From JBOGGN01 sp050744165 (GTDB taxonomy: Bacteria; Actinomycetota; Acidimicrobiia; Acidimicrobiales; Palsa-688): a DNA stretch of 7,886 nucleotides. Positions 1 to 6,265 of this stretch are shown here, in pieces. Every line of letters begins with the position of its first letter. Within the stretch, counting starts at the first letter, position 1. A program made the translations under genes and the position numbers. The notes beneath the pieces were generated by a model that was not told the DNA's origin, made no database searches, and was given only the letters and a program-made list of their open reading frames with translations. The stretch is from positions 1 to 7,886 of the forward strand of contig JBOGGN010000464.1 in the NCBI GenBank assembly GCA_050744165.1, read 5' to 3'.

Positions 1-1302
1 CGCCGGAGCGGGCGGGGCGGCCGGCGGGGGTGGGGCCGCGTCCGCGTCCGCGGCGCCCGCGGCGGCCGCGATGGCACTGCCGCAGTTGGCGCAGAAGCGG
101 GCGCCGGGCGCTAGCTCCTCGCCACACTGCGGGCAATGGACCACCTGGGGCCCGAGCGGCTGGCCGCAGTTGGCGCAGAACTTGGCACCGACCGCGTTGT
201 TGGCGTGGCAGTTGCCGCAGACCTCCACCGGGGGCGCCAGCGACTGGCCGCACGAGCCGCAGAACTTGGCGCCCGCCGCGTTGGTGGCATGGCAGTTGGC
301 GCACACCACGGCGTCGGAGCCTTCGGGCGAAGCCGAGGCACCGCCGGGACCCCTGCCGCCGCCAGGACCACCACCGCCGCCGGGGGGCGGACCACCGCCC
401 ACGAACCCCTGGCCGCCGCCCGCGAAGCCAGGGCCCGGAGGCGGGGTGGGGCCGGACTGCTGGGGGGCCGCCGCCTGGCCGCCGAGACCGAGGCCCGCCG
501 CCAGGAAGGCGCCGCCGGTGGCCGCGCCGCCCTTGGCCATGCCCTGGCCGGCGCCCAGCTGCATCTCGCCGGCCGCGTACTGGCCGAAGCTGCCCGCCAG
601 GCGCGAGTAGGCGGTGTCCTTGGCCAGGGTCTTCAACTGGGCCTCGTCCTGGTCGGACAGGTTGACGTCGAAGTTGCCCATCCGGATCAGGGTCAGCCCG
701 TAGCTGTGGAGCTGGTCGTTGCCCTTCTCGATGACGGTTTGCTCGATGTCCTGGGTGTAGGCCGACAGGCCGAGGATGGGCCAGCCGTTGCGCACGATCT
801 GGGTGGTGACGTGCTGGCGCATCACCTTGAGCAGCTGGTCGCTGACCCAGCCGGTGATGGCCTGGTTGTTGGTCACGTCCACGGTGCCGGTGAGCTGGGT
901 GATGAGCGCTCCCGGGTCGGCGACCTTGAGCGAGTAGTCGCCGAAGACCCGAAGCGTCACGATCATCCCTGTCTGGGGGTCCTGGACGTCGTCGATGCGC
1001 CCCCCGAAGGTGTTGCCCGTGTACTCACGGGTCCCGACGAAGAACAGCTCCGCCCGGTACGCGTTGCCCCCTGTGGCCCAGTCGATGATGGCCCCGAGAA
1101 ACGGCAGCTCGTTGGCGTCGATCTGGTGGCGGCCCGGCCCCATCGTGCCGATGATCTGGCCGGTGTTGACGAACAGCGCCAACTCGTCGGCGTCGACAAT
1201 GGCTCGGGTGAACTTGCGGATGTTGTGGTCCGGCCATTTGAAGACGATCTGGTTCTTCTTGTCGTCCGGTACGGCGATGAACTCACGCCCCGCGATGGCC
1301 AC
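1..1302 (-). CDS. SPFH/band-7 protein with three C-terminal zinc ribbons (3' end outside window)
   Basis: The gene runs off the left edge, leaving 434 open codons. The GTG at 1302 is chosen because an in-frame TAA lies at 1323-1321 and a GGAAGG-type ribosome-binding site lies about 8 bases upstream. Residues 1-240 read like the SPFH protein related to Bacillus YdjI (often labelled virion core protein): an early FIAVPDDKKNQIVFKWPD stretch, then a GPGRH motif and a TGGNAYRAELFFVGTREYTG motif. A Gly/Pro-rich linker follows at about 270-325. Twelve cysteines form three CxxC-x10-CxxC ribbons: C334/337-C348/351, C362/365-C376/379 and C390/393-C404/407. An Ala/Pro tail then continues out of the window. 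In Bacillus, YdjI helps bring PspA to the membrane under envelope stress. A membrane scaffold role here is inferred from the family. I see no signal peptide or membrane segment. The gene is divergent from the NlpC/P60 gene. Confidence 0.9.
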   Translation of the reverse strand, partial: MAIAGREFIAVPDDKKNQIVFKWPDHNIRKFTRAIVDADELALFVNTGQIIGTMGPGRHQIDANELPFLGAIIDWATGGNAYRAELFFVGTREYTGNTFGGRIDDVQDPQTGMIVTLRVFGDYSLKVADPGALITQLTGTVDVTNNQAITGWVSDQLLKVMRQHVTTQIVRNGWPILGLSAYTQDIEQTVIEKGNDQLHSYGLTLIRMGNFDVNLSDQDEAQLKTLAKDTAYSRLAGSFGQYAAGEMQLGAGQGMAKGGAATGGAFLAAGLGLGGQAAAPQQSGPTPPPGPGFAGGGQGFVGGGPPPGGGGGPGGGRGPGGASASPEGSDAVVCANCHATNAAGAKFCGSCGQSLAPPVEVCGNCHANNAVGAKFCANCGQPLGPQVVHCPQCGEELAPGARFCANCGSAIAAAAGAADADAAPPPPAAPPAPA

Positions 1303-1307
1303 TTCGA

Positions 1308-1320
1308 GCCCTTCCTTCCG
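1308..1320 (-). promoter_or_regulatory. Ribosome-binding site for the SPFH gene
   Basis: On the minus strand the bases ahead of the GTG read CGGAAGGAAGGGCTCGAA. The GGAAGGAAGG purine run fits a Shine-Dalgarno sequence and decides the start, since an in-frame stop lies immediately further upstream. Confidence 0.65.
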
Positions 1321-1348
1321 TTAGGGGGGAAAAATGCCTCCCTGGGAA

Positions 1349-1354
1349 AGGGTA
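1349..1354 (-). promoter_or_regulatory. Candidate -10 box for the SPFH gene
   Basis: The minus strand reads TACCCT here, matching the actinobacterial TAnnnT pattern. It would place transcription start about 40 bases ahead of the GTG, leaving room for the GGAAGG site. No convincing -35 box is visible. Confidence 0.25.
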
Positions 1355-1435
1355 CTGGCCCCGCGGAAGGACGACACCTCGAAGCGGGCAGCGATTGTTC
1401 CCCCTCGCCGCGTCCCGCAAACCTCGACTTGGGGG

Positions 1436-1441
1436 TACAGT
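1436..1441 (+). promoter_or_regulatory. Candidate -10 box for the NlpC/P60 gene
   Basis: TACAGT fits TAnnnT and would start transcription near 1448. That leaves a leader of about 25 bases to the ATG at 1473. An AAGGGG run at 1454-1459 could be a weak, rather distant ribosome-binding site. No clear -35 box is seen. Confidence 0.35.
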
Positions 1442-1472
1442 CGCCTCAGTCCGAAGGGGCGACGTCGCAGCC

Positions 1473-2960
1473 ATGGTTTCCTGTTCACCGCTCTCGCCTG
1501 TACGCGCGTCCGCGCGACGCCGCGCCCGCCACTCTTCGATGGCCCTCGCCGCGGTCTTGGCGGGCCTGATCGGCCTGGTCACTGCCGGTATGGGGCCTGC
1601 CATGGCGGCGCCCGCACCGGCTGCAGTCCACCGGCAGACGGCCTCGACGACCTCTACCATCCCCGTCCCCAGCGCGTCGACCACCACGACCACCCTGGCC
1701 GGCACGGCCGGCGGAACCGCGACGACTGTCTGGGTGCCGGGCATCGTGAGCACGAGCACCATCCCCGCCCCCACCGGTCCCGGGAGTTCCGGGGTGGTCG
1801 GCACCACCGGGAGTTCCGGGATGGTCAGCACCACCAGCACCACCACCGGCAGCAGCGGGTCCGCCGGCATCAGCGGGTCCAGCACGCCGAGCACCACGGT
1901 GCCCGCCTGGACGGCCACCGTGCCCGGCCCGCCGCCCGCGCCGGTCGTCACCGCTCCCGCGGCGGACATCGCCAGGGCCGCCCAGCTGGAGCAACAGATC
2001 ACCGCCCAGTCTGAGGTTCTCGACGTCCTGGCGGGCCAGTACGACGCCGACGAGGAGAAGCTGACCGCGGCCACCACCCAGATGCAGCAGCTGACGGCCC
2101 AGCTGGCCGACGCCGACACCCGGGCCAAAGCGGCTCAGGCGACGGTGGTTCGACAGAACCAGAACGTACGCCAGGTGGCGGTCGACGCCTACGTCGACCT
2201 GCACTCGGGCTCCCCCAATGGGACCAGCGGTCTGCTCAGCACCTACGAGAACGGGGTCGGCCTTGCCGACGCCCAGACCGCCCTCGGCAAGGCGATGGAC
2301 GAGCTACGCCAACTGCACCAGGAGCAGGCGCAGCTCCAAGCCGCCGAGACCGCCATCTCCAACGAGACCCAGCAGGCTGCCATCGCTCAGAGCGCGGCTC
2401 AGACGGCAGCCACCCAGGCGCAGGCGGCGGCACAGAACGCCACCACCCAGCAGGCGCAGCTACTCGGCCTGGTCAACCAGGACAGCGGCAGCCTGGCACC
2501 GCTGGTGACCGCAGCCGAGGACGCGGCCAACCAGGCGGCCTACCAACGCTTCAGCACTGCCAACAACCTGGAGTTCAGCCCGTCGGGTACGCTCTCGGCA
2601 CCGCTGCCCCAAGCGATCAACGCCGTCAAAGAGGCCGAGGCCGAGGTTGGCAAGCCCTACCAATGGGGCGCCACCGGCCCCGCCAGCTTCGACTGCTCGG
2701 GCCTCATGATGTGGGCCTGGTCCCAGGTTGGCGTGTCGATCCCCCGGGTTGCGGCCCAGCAGCAGGCGTGGGCCACGCCCGTTCCTATCTCCCAGCTGGA
2801 ACCGGGTGACCTGGTGTTCTTCGGGAGCCCCGCCTACCACGTGGGCATGTACATCGGCGGCGGGCTCATGGTCGACGCACCCCACACCGGCGCCGACGTT
2901 TCGGTGGCGAGCATCTGGTGGGACTCCTTGTCGGGATTCGGGCGGGTTCACAAGCCCTGA
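1473..2960 (+). CDS. Secreted NlpC/P60 (C40) peptidoglycan peptidase with coiled-coil region
   Basis: The product has 495 residues and is probably an exported cell-wall endopeptidase of the RipA type, which cuts peptide stems of peptidoglycan. The ATG at 1473 gives a good Sec signal: a basic RRRAR stretch, a hydrophobic core ALAAVLAGLIGLVTAG, and an AMA/AP cleavage site near residue 47. A Ser/Thr/Gly/Pro-rich linker follows to about 150. Next is a long Gln/Ala-rich heptad region (about 160-350, with LEQQITAQ and MQQLTAQLAD), typical of the regulatory coiled coil in these enzymes. The NlpC/P60 domain covers about 385-495. It holds the catalytic Cys408 in FDCSGL, His456 in YHVGMYIG and a third polar residue, probably His471 in APHTG, so the triad looks intact. 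A TTG at 1395 in the same frame would add 26 residues but spoil the signal peptide. The gene converges on a small minus-strand ORF. Confidence 0.93.
   Translation: MVSCSPLSPVRASARRRARHSSMALAAVLAGLIGLVTAGMGPAMAAPAPAAVHRQTASTTSTIPVPSASTTTTTLAGTAGGTATTVWVPGIVSTSTIPAPTGPGSSGVVGTTGSSGMVSTTSTTTGSSGSAGISGSSTPSTTVPAWTATVPGPPPAPVVTAPAADIARAAQLEQQITAQSEVLDVLAGQYDADEEKLTAATTQMQQLTAQLADADTRAKAAQATVVRQNQNVRQVAVDAYVDLHSGSPNGTSGLLSTYENGVGLADAQTALGKAMDELRQLHQEQAQLQAAETAISNETQQAAIAQSAAQTAATQAQAAAQNATTQQAQLLGLVNQDSGSLAPLVTAAEDAANQAAYQRFSTANNLEFSPSGTLSAPLPQAINAVKEAEAEVGKPYQWGATGPASFDCSGLMMWAWSQVGVSIPRVAAQQQAWATPVPISQLEPGDLVFFGSPAYHVGMYIGGGLMVDAPHTGADVSVASIWWDSLSGFGRVHKP
1782..1835 (+). repeat. Two-copy 27-base tandem repeat in the linker of the NlpC/P60 gene
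   Basis: Bases 1782-1808 and 1809-1835 match except at two positions and encode GSSGVVGTT and GSSGMVSTT. The unit is a whole number of codons, so copy-number change would lengthen or shorten the extracellular linker without breaking the frame. Confidence 0.8.
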
Positions 2961-3112
2961 GGATCAATCCCGGCTTCGAAGATGACGCACGCCAGTCCAC
3001 CGGTCTCTTCGGCCAGCAGCAACGCCAAATTGGCGCGGGTGCATTGACCATCGGCACAGATCACTCGGTTGGGTCCGAGGACCTGACGCGCTCGCTCATA
3101 AAGGCTCAACAC
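2948..3112 (-). CDS. Small uncharacterised protein (54 aa)
   Basis: I do not recognise this family. The frame reads like a real protein, with SLYERARQVLGPNRVIC, a CADGQC pair and an LALLLAEETGG helix-like stretch, ending in IDPQGL. The GTG at 3112 is chosen because GAGGG lies 8 bases upstream on the minus strand (3125-3121). An alternative ATG at 3199 in the same frame would give 84 residues but has a less convincing N-terminus. The 3' end overlaps the 3' end of the NlpC/P60 gene by 13 bases in a tail-to-tail arrangement. Third-position G/C use is lower than in the neighbours, so this could be a decayed or foreign gene. Confidence 0.4.
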   Translation of the reverse strand: MLSLYERARQVLGPNRVICADGQCTRANLALLLAEETGGLACVIFEAGIDPQGL

Positions 3113-3157
3113 GTAAAAGCCCTCGGCGGGGCATGAAGCGGCCCGTGGGATTCTGAC

Positions 3158-3163
3158 TAGATT
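3158..3163 (+). promoter_or_regulatory. Candidate -10 box (TAGATT)
   Basis: TAGATT is followed by exactly six bases and then a GTG at 3170. This spacing is the same as at the antitoxin start. It could drive the 76-residue CxxC gene, whose ATG is at 3226, with a short ORF from 3170 to 3262 (30 codons plus stop) in its leader. The -35 region is not recognisable. Confidence 0.35.
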
Positions 3164-3225
3164 GGCCGTGTGCCAGATCCGAAGGGGCCACCTGCACATT
3201 TCCTGGCGGCCCTGGGCACACTTCG

Positions 3226-3456
3226 ATGGACGTTTCGTTCGCGAGCGATCGAGTGTCCCTGAACCAGGTGGTGCCACCAAAGGACCCGGCCGGGCTTTCG
3301 GTCGAGCCACCGCATCGCGCGACCTACATCCTCGAACGAGGCACGTGGCACGTGACCTGCCGAGGCTGCGGCTGGCATGCATCGGGCGCCGTACGGCGGC
3401 AGCTGGCCAGCCTGTTCCGTTTCCACCTGCGGGTACCGGCCCGGGAGACGCCGTAG
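3226..3456 (+). CDS. Small CxxC protein, possible zinc-ribbon (76 aa)
   Basis: I do not know a named family. The C-terminal half is the convincing part: GTWHVTCRGCGWHASG followed by a basic amphipathic stretch, RRQLASLFRFHLR. The single CxxC flanked by Trp and His residues suggests a half zinc knuckle or a dimeric zinc site; this is inference. The N-terminal 40 residues are unremarkable. The ATG at 3226 is the only ATG, GTG or TTG start after the in-frame stop at 3154. Its ribosome-binding site is weak. The GNAT gene follows 33 bases later on the same strand, so the two may be co-transcribed. Confidence 0.55.
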   Translation: MDVSFASDRVSLNQVVPPKDPAGLSVEPPHRATYILERGTWHVTCRGCGWHASGAVRRQLASLFRFHLRVPARETP

Positions 3457-3489
3457 CCGCCTGCCCGCGGCGTCCCACCTGAGAGCGGC

Positions 3490-4089
3490 ATGACTATCAC
3501 GGTGCGGAAGGCCACGACCGGCGACGCCCAAGAACTGGGCGCCGTCCTGGGCCGGGCCTTCCTCGACGATCCGGTGATGGGGTGGCTGCTGCCCGCCGCG
3601 GGCGCTCGCACGACCCGGCTGCCGCGCCTGTTCGCGATGGAACTGCGATGCCTCTACCTGCGTTTCGGCGAGGTGTACACCACCAAGGACCTGGCGGGCG
3701 GCGCCGTGTGGGCCCCGCCCGAGGCGTGGCACACGGCGTTTCGATCGGTCCTCCGAGCGACACCGCGACTGGTCTGGACCCTGCGGGGCCGTCTCGGCTC
3801 CGCCGTCCGCTCGGTCGCCGCCATCGAAGCCGTCCACCCGGTTGAATCGCACTGGTACCTGGCAGTCCTCGGCACCGAACCGGCGCGCCAGGGCGAAGGG
3901 ATCGGCTCCGCCCTCCTGGCCCCGGTCCTGGCCCGCTGCGACCGCGACTGGGTCCCCGCCTACCTGGAGTCCTCCAAGGAAAGCAACGTCCCCTTCTACC
4001 GGCGGCTCGGGTTCGAGGTGACAGGAACCATCGATCTCCCGAGCGGCGGCCCTCGGGTGTGGACCATGTGGCGGGACCCGAAACCCTAA
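3490..4089 (+). CDS. GNAT-family N-acetyltransferase (puromycin-acetyltransferase-like)
   Basis: The 199-residue protein is a single GNAT domain that should move an acetyl group from acetyl-CoA to an amine. The acetyl-CoA pyrophosphate loop is RQGEGIGSA (R133, Q134, G135, G137, G139) after the strand HWYLAVLGTEP. The C-terminal ESSKESNVPFYRRLGF motif and the ending GGPRVWTMWR follow. Together with the early AFLDDPVMGWLLP and VWAPPE motifs, this order resembles Streptomyces puromycin acetyltransferase and its many uncharacterised actinobacterial relatives. The acceptor substrate cannot be read from the sequence, and a resistance role should not be assumed. The ATG at 3490 follows a weak GAGAG. 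The length is normal for the family. The antitoxin gene begins 35 bases downstream, but apparently from its own promoter. Confidence 0.92.
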   Translation: MTITVRKATTGDAQELGAVLGRAFLDDPVMGWLLPAAGARTTRLPRLFAMELRCLYLRFGEVYTTKDLAGGAVWAPPEAWHTAFRSVLRATPRLVWTLRGRLGSAVRSVAAIEAVHPVESHWYLAVLGTEPARQGEGIGSALLAPVLARCDRDWVPAYLESSKESNVPFYRRLGFEVTGTIDLPSGGPRVWTMWRDPKP

Positions 4090-4112
4090 AAGGCAGGTCC
4101 AGCAATACCGGA

Positions 4113-4118
4113 TACACT
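4113..4118 (+). promoter_or_regulatory. -10 box for a leaderless antitoxin transcript
   Basis: TACACT matches TAnnnT and is separated by six bases from the GTG at 4125. The predicted transcription start would coincide with the first base of the start codon. There is no Shine-Dalgarno sequence at a normal distance ahead of the GTG, which supports leaderless translation. The -35 region is weak. Confidence 0.55.
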
Positions 4119-4124
4119 CCGACG

Positions 4125-4370
4125 GTGGCGAAGGTGATGGTGTCCCTCCCCGACGACCTCCTGAAGTACCTCGATGCCGAGGCGAAGCGCCGGGGAACCA
4201 CCCGCAGCGGGCTCCTGCAGCAATTCGCAGAAGAGTCGCGGCGCCAACGGTCCGATCAGCGGGGGCGCCGCATGAAGGAGATCGATCAGTTGTACGGCGG
4301 CCTGACGGGCCACGGCGGCAACGCCGCGGAACTGGTGCAGGCGAATCGGCCCCGATGGCCGAAGGACTGA
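4125..4370 (+). CDS. VapB-like ribbon-helix-helix (CopG/Arc) antitoxin
   Basis: The 81-residue protein begins VAKVMVSLPDDLLKYLDAEA. This is the short beta strand plus first helix of a ribbon-helix-helix DNA-binding domain, followed by RRGTTRSGLLQQFAEE, the second helix. Such proteins dimerise, bind operators near their own promoter and use a flexible C-terminal tail to block the partner toxin. The tail here is QLYGGLTGHGGNAAELVQANRP. The GTG at 4125 is chosen over the ATG at 4059 because the family usually starts MAKVMVSLP and because a -10 box sits six bases upstream. An ATG at 4137 is possible but would trim the beta strand. The 3' end overlaps the toxin gene by 16 bases, so the two are likely translationally coupled. 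Autorepression with the toxin is expected from the family. Confidence 0.88.
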   Translation: MAKVMVSLPDDLLKYLDAEAKRRGTTRSGLLQQFAEESRRQRSDQRGRRMKEIDQLYGGLTGHGGNAAELVQANRPRWPKD

Positions 4371-4780
4371 CATCCTGGTTGGTCGATGCCAGCGTCCTCT
4401 TGGCCAGAGAGGACACCCACGACCAACATCACCGGGACGCGAAAGCGGTGGTAGACGGCCCCGAAGCCGTGACGACGCTCGACCTTGCGCTCTACGAAGC
4501 GCCCAACGTTGCTGTCCGATCCTGGCACGACCTCAATGCCGCGGCTCGATTGCGCCAACGAGTGGAGGAGATTGCTCGCGACGGGGGGTTGGTTCGCGTG
4601 GACGCGGCCCTTATCGAACGGGCCACCGAGATCGCCCACGAGCATGGGATCTCGGTGTACGACGCCACCTACGTTGCCGCCGCTCGGGCGATGGGAGCCC
4701 AGCTTGTGAGCTGTGACGTCCGCGAGCTGGTCTCACGGGGACTCGCCTGCCTGCCCGGCGACGCCGTGTCCCCGACCTGA
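4355..4780 (+). CDS. vapC: VapC-like PIN-domain ribonuclease toxin
   Basis: This 141-residue protein is a complete PIN domain. Four acidic residues that hold the catalytic magnesium are visible: Asp11 in LVDASVLLA, Glu48 in LALYEAPNV, Asp103 in SVYDATYVAAA and Asp121 in LVSCDVREL. VapC toxins cut tRNA or rRNA at specific sites and are held inactive by their VapB partner. The RNA target cannot be predicted here. The ATG overlaps the antitoxin end, with no ribosome-binding site of its own that I can see, which suggests translational coupling. Only four bases separate its stop from the downstream ATPase, which is unusual for a standalone vapBC pair. The domain looks intact and probably active. 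Confidence 0.93.
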   Translation: MAEGLTSWLVDASVLLAREDTHDQHHRDAKAVVDGPEAVTTLDLALYEAPNVAVRSWHDLNAAARLRQRVEEIARDGGLVRVDAALIERATEIAHEHGISVYDATYVAAARAMGAQLVSCDVRELVSRGLACLPGDAVSPT

Positions 4781-4784
4781 GCCG

Positions 4785-6206
4785 ATGCCGGGCGCACTCG
4801 AACAACCGGTCATCCGGTTCGTGACCGCCGTCGGCGAGACCCTTGACATCCTGTCGGTGTCGGTGGGCCGCCCCGCGGGGGCGCTCGCCAGCGACGTGGT
4901 GGCCGAGGCGTTCCACATCAGCGCTGCCTTCGTCGACGCCGACGGCGCCCACATTCGCGACGAATTAGAGGCCATGGCAGGAGCATTCGGCAGCCGGCTG
5001 GACTCGCCCGTGACCGGCATGTCGGCCACCGACATCCGCCAGTCGCGAGTGCTGGAAGGGACAAGGAGCTGGATCGCCACCGCTTCCCCCCTCTTTTCCC
5101 TCCTGGTCGACGCCGACCGCAAGAACGGCACCAGCAACGCCTGGCGCTACTACGACTCCGCCATGGAGATCGCCCATGCCGCCTGCGCACTCGACGCCGT
5201 CACCACACAGGGCGAGCTGCAGGCGCTGGAGCAGTTCCGGACCACCCTGCTACGCACCATGGAGGCCGGCGGCCTTCGCAACCCCTGGACCGGGCGGCTG
5301 CCGCTGAGCGGGCGGCCGAGCGACGGGTCGACCCCCGCCCCCGGGGGTCCGGCGACCGAGGCGGCGGCGGTCACGGCGGCTGCAGCCCCGACCACCCCGC
5401 CGCGCCCGATCGAGGAGCTCCTGAGTGAGCTCAACGCCATGATCGGGCTGCAGGAGGTAAAGACCCAGGTCCGCGTGGTCACCAACCTCATCCGGGTGCA
5501 ACAGCTGCGCCGCCAGCACGGGCTGCCCGTCGGCGAATCGAGCCACCACCTCGTTTTCACGGGCAACCCGGGGACGGGGAAGACCACCGTCGCCCGTCTC
5601 GTCGCCCAGATCTACCGGACGCTCGGCGTGGTGACCAAGGGCCAGCTGGTGGAGGCCAGCCGGACCGAGCTGGTGGCCGGCTATATGGGTCAGACGGCGT
5701 CGCGCACCACGGCGGTGTTCGACTCGGCCAGCGGCGGTGTCCTCTTAATTGACGAGGCCTACGCGCTGAACCAGGGCGCCGACGACACCTTCGGCCGGGA
5801 GGCGGTCGACACGCTGGTCAAGCTGATCGAGGACCGCCGCGACGAGGTGGTCGTGGTGGTGGCCGGGTATCCCGACGAGATGGACGAGTTCCTCGACGCC
5901 AATCCGGGCCTTCGGTCCCGGTTCCCCCGGACTGTCCATTTCCCCGACTACACGACCGACGAGCTGGTCGAGATCTTCGAGTCCATGTGCACGGCCGGCT
6001 CCTACCAGCTGACCCCCGAGGCCAAGGCGGCCCTCGAGGCGAGGTTTGCGGCCGAGCCTCGCATCAAGGGCTTCGGAAACGGCCGTGTGGCCCGCAACCT
6101 GTTCGAGGCCGCACTCGAGCGCCAGGCCAGCCGGCTCGTCGCCCTTGACAACCCCGGGGACGACGACCTGTGCCAGCTGACGGACTCCGATGTCCAGGCG
6201 GCGTGA
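4785..6206 (+). CDS. CbbX/SpoVK-type AAA+ ATPase with TerB-like N-terminal domain
   Basis: The 473-residue protein has two parts. Residues 1-165 are helical and contain two acidic spots with the same spacing, D53-x6-E60 (in DADGAHIRDE) and D137-x6-E144, resembling TerB-like metal-binding domains; this is an inference from pattern. A Pro/Ala-rich linker spans about 168-208. The AAA+ module follows: ELNAMIGLQEVKTQV, Walker A GNPGTGKTT (260-268), pore-loop Tyr300 in GYMGQT, Walker B LLIDEAYAL with D323/E324, sensor region VVVAGYPDEM, and arginines R377/R379 in NPGLRSRFP. These match the CbbX, SpoVK and EccA-type clade, whose hexamers remodel or unfold protein partners. No membrane segment is seen. 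The ATG at 4785 is four bases after vapC. An in-frame ATG at 4713 would overlap vapC by 68 bases with an unlikely Pro/Ser-rich start. The client protein is unknown. Confidence 0.9.
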   Translation: MPGALEQPVIRFVTAVGETLDILSVSVGRPAGALASDVVAEAFHISAAFVDADGAHIRDELEAMAGAFGSRLDSPVTGMSATDIRQSRVLEGTRSWIATASPLFSLLVDADRKNGTSNAWRYYDSAMEIAHAACALDAVTTQGELQALEQFRTTLLRTMEAGGLRNPWTGRLPLSGRPSDGSTPAPGGPATEAAAVTAAAAPTTPPRPIEELLSELNAMIGLQEVKTQVRVVTNLIRVQQLRRQHGLPVGESSHHLVFTGNPGTGKTTVARLVAQIYRTLGVVTKGQLVEASRTELVAGYMGQTASRTTAVFDSASGGVLLIDEAYALNQGADDTFGREAVDTLVKLIEDRRDEVVVVVAGYPDEMDEFLDANPGLRSRFPRTVHFPDYTTDELVEIFESMCTAGSYQLTPEAKAALEARFAAEPRIKGFGNGRVARNLFEAALERQASRLVALDNPGDDDLCQLTDSDVQAA

Positions 6207-6224
6207 TCCGTGCCAGCTCACGGA
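6170..6224 (+). repeat. 15-base direct repeat across the end of the ATPase gene
   Basis: Bases 6170-6184 and 6210-6224 both read GTGCCAGCTxACGGA with a single difference (G in the first, C in the second). They lie exactly 40 bases apart, one inside the coding sequence and one after the stop codon. Confidence 0.7.
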
Positions 6225-6225
6225 T
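6206..6225 (+). terminator. Small hairpin at the ATPase stop codon
   Basis: ATCCGTG and CACGGAT form a perfect 7-base stem with a 6-base loop starting at the last base of the stop codon. No T run follows. It may assist termination or protect the mRNA end together with the larger hairpin downstream. Confidence 0.35.
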
Positions 6226-6265
6226 GCGGCCGCCGACCCCAACGAGCGAAGGTTAACGCCGTTAC

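Noticed and set aside
1303..1472. c-di-AMP (ydaO) riboswitch ahead of the wall hydrolase
   Set aside because: Such riboswitches often precede actinobacterial NlpC/P60 genes, but I could not find the conserved cores, and the likely -10 box leaves only about 25 bases of leader.
136..1569. Long plus-strand open frame of 477 codons
   Set aside because: It is antisense to the SPFH gene in a GC-rich sequence. The text is Gly/Ala/Val/Arg-rich with no motif, while the minus strand shows a clear SPFH domain and zinc ribbons.
1283..2204. Two minus-strand open frames opposite the peptidase gene
   Set aside because: They are shadows of the repetitive Thr/Gly/Pro linker and coiled-coil coding region.
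3113..3478. Upstream extension of the 2948-3112 minus-strand ORF to a start at 3478
   Set aside because: The extension overlaps the CxxC gene antisense and is Arg/Pro-rich. A GTG with a good ribosome-binding site exists at 3112.
3490..4089. GNAT gene as an antibiotic-resistance gene (pac)
   Set aside because: The resemblance to puromycin acetyltransferase is at fold and motif level. Substrate residues cannot be judged by eye, and most such genes are uncharacterised.
3157..4416. Minus-strand open frame of 419 codons
   Set aside because: It runs antisense to the CxxC, GNAT and antitoxin genes and into vapC, the last three of which have unmistakable family motifs. Its own text has no domain.
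4713..4784. Earlier in-frame ATG for the ATPase
   Set aside because: It would overlap vapC by 68 bases and add a Cys/Pro-rich stretch. The ATG at 4785 sits neatly after the vapC stop.
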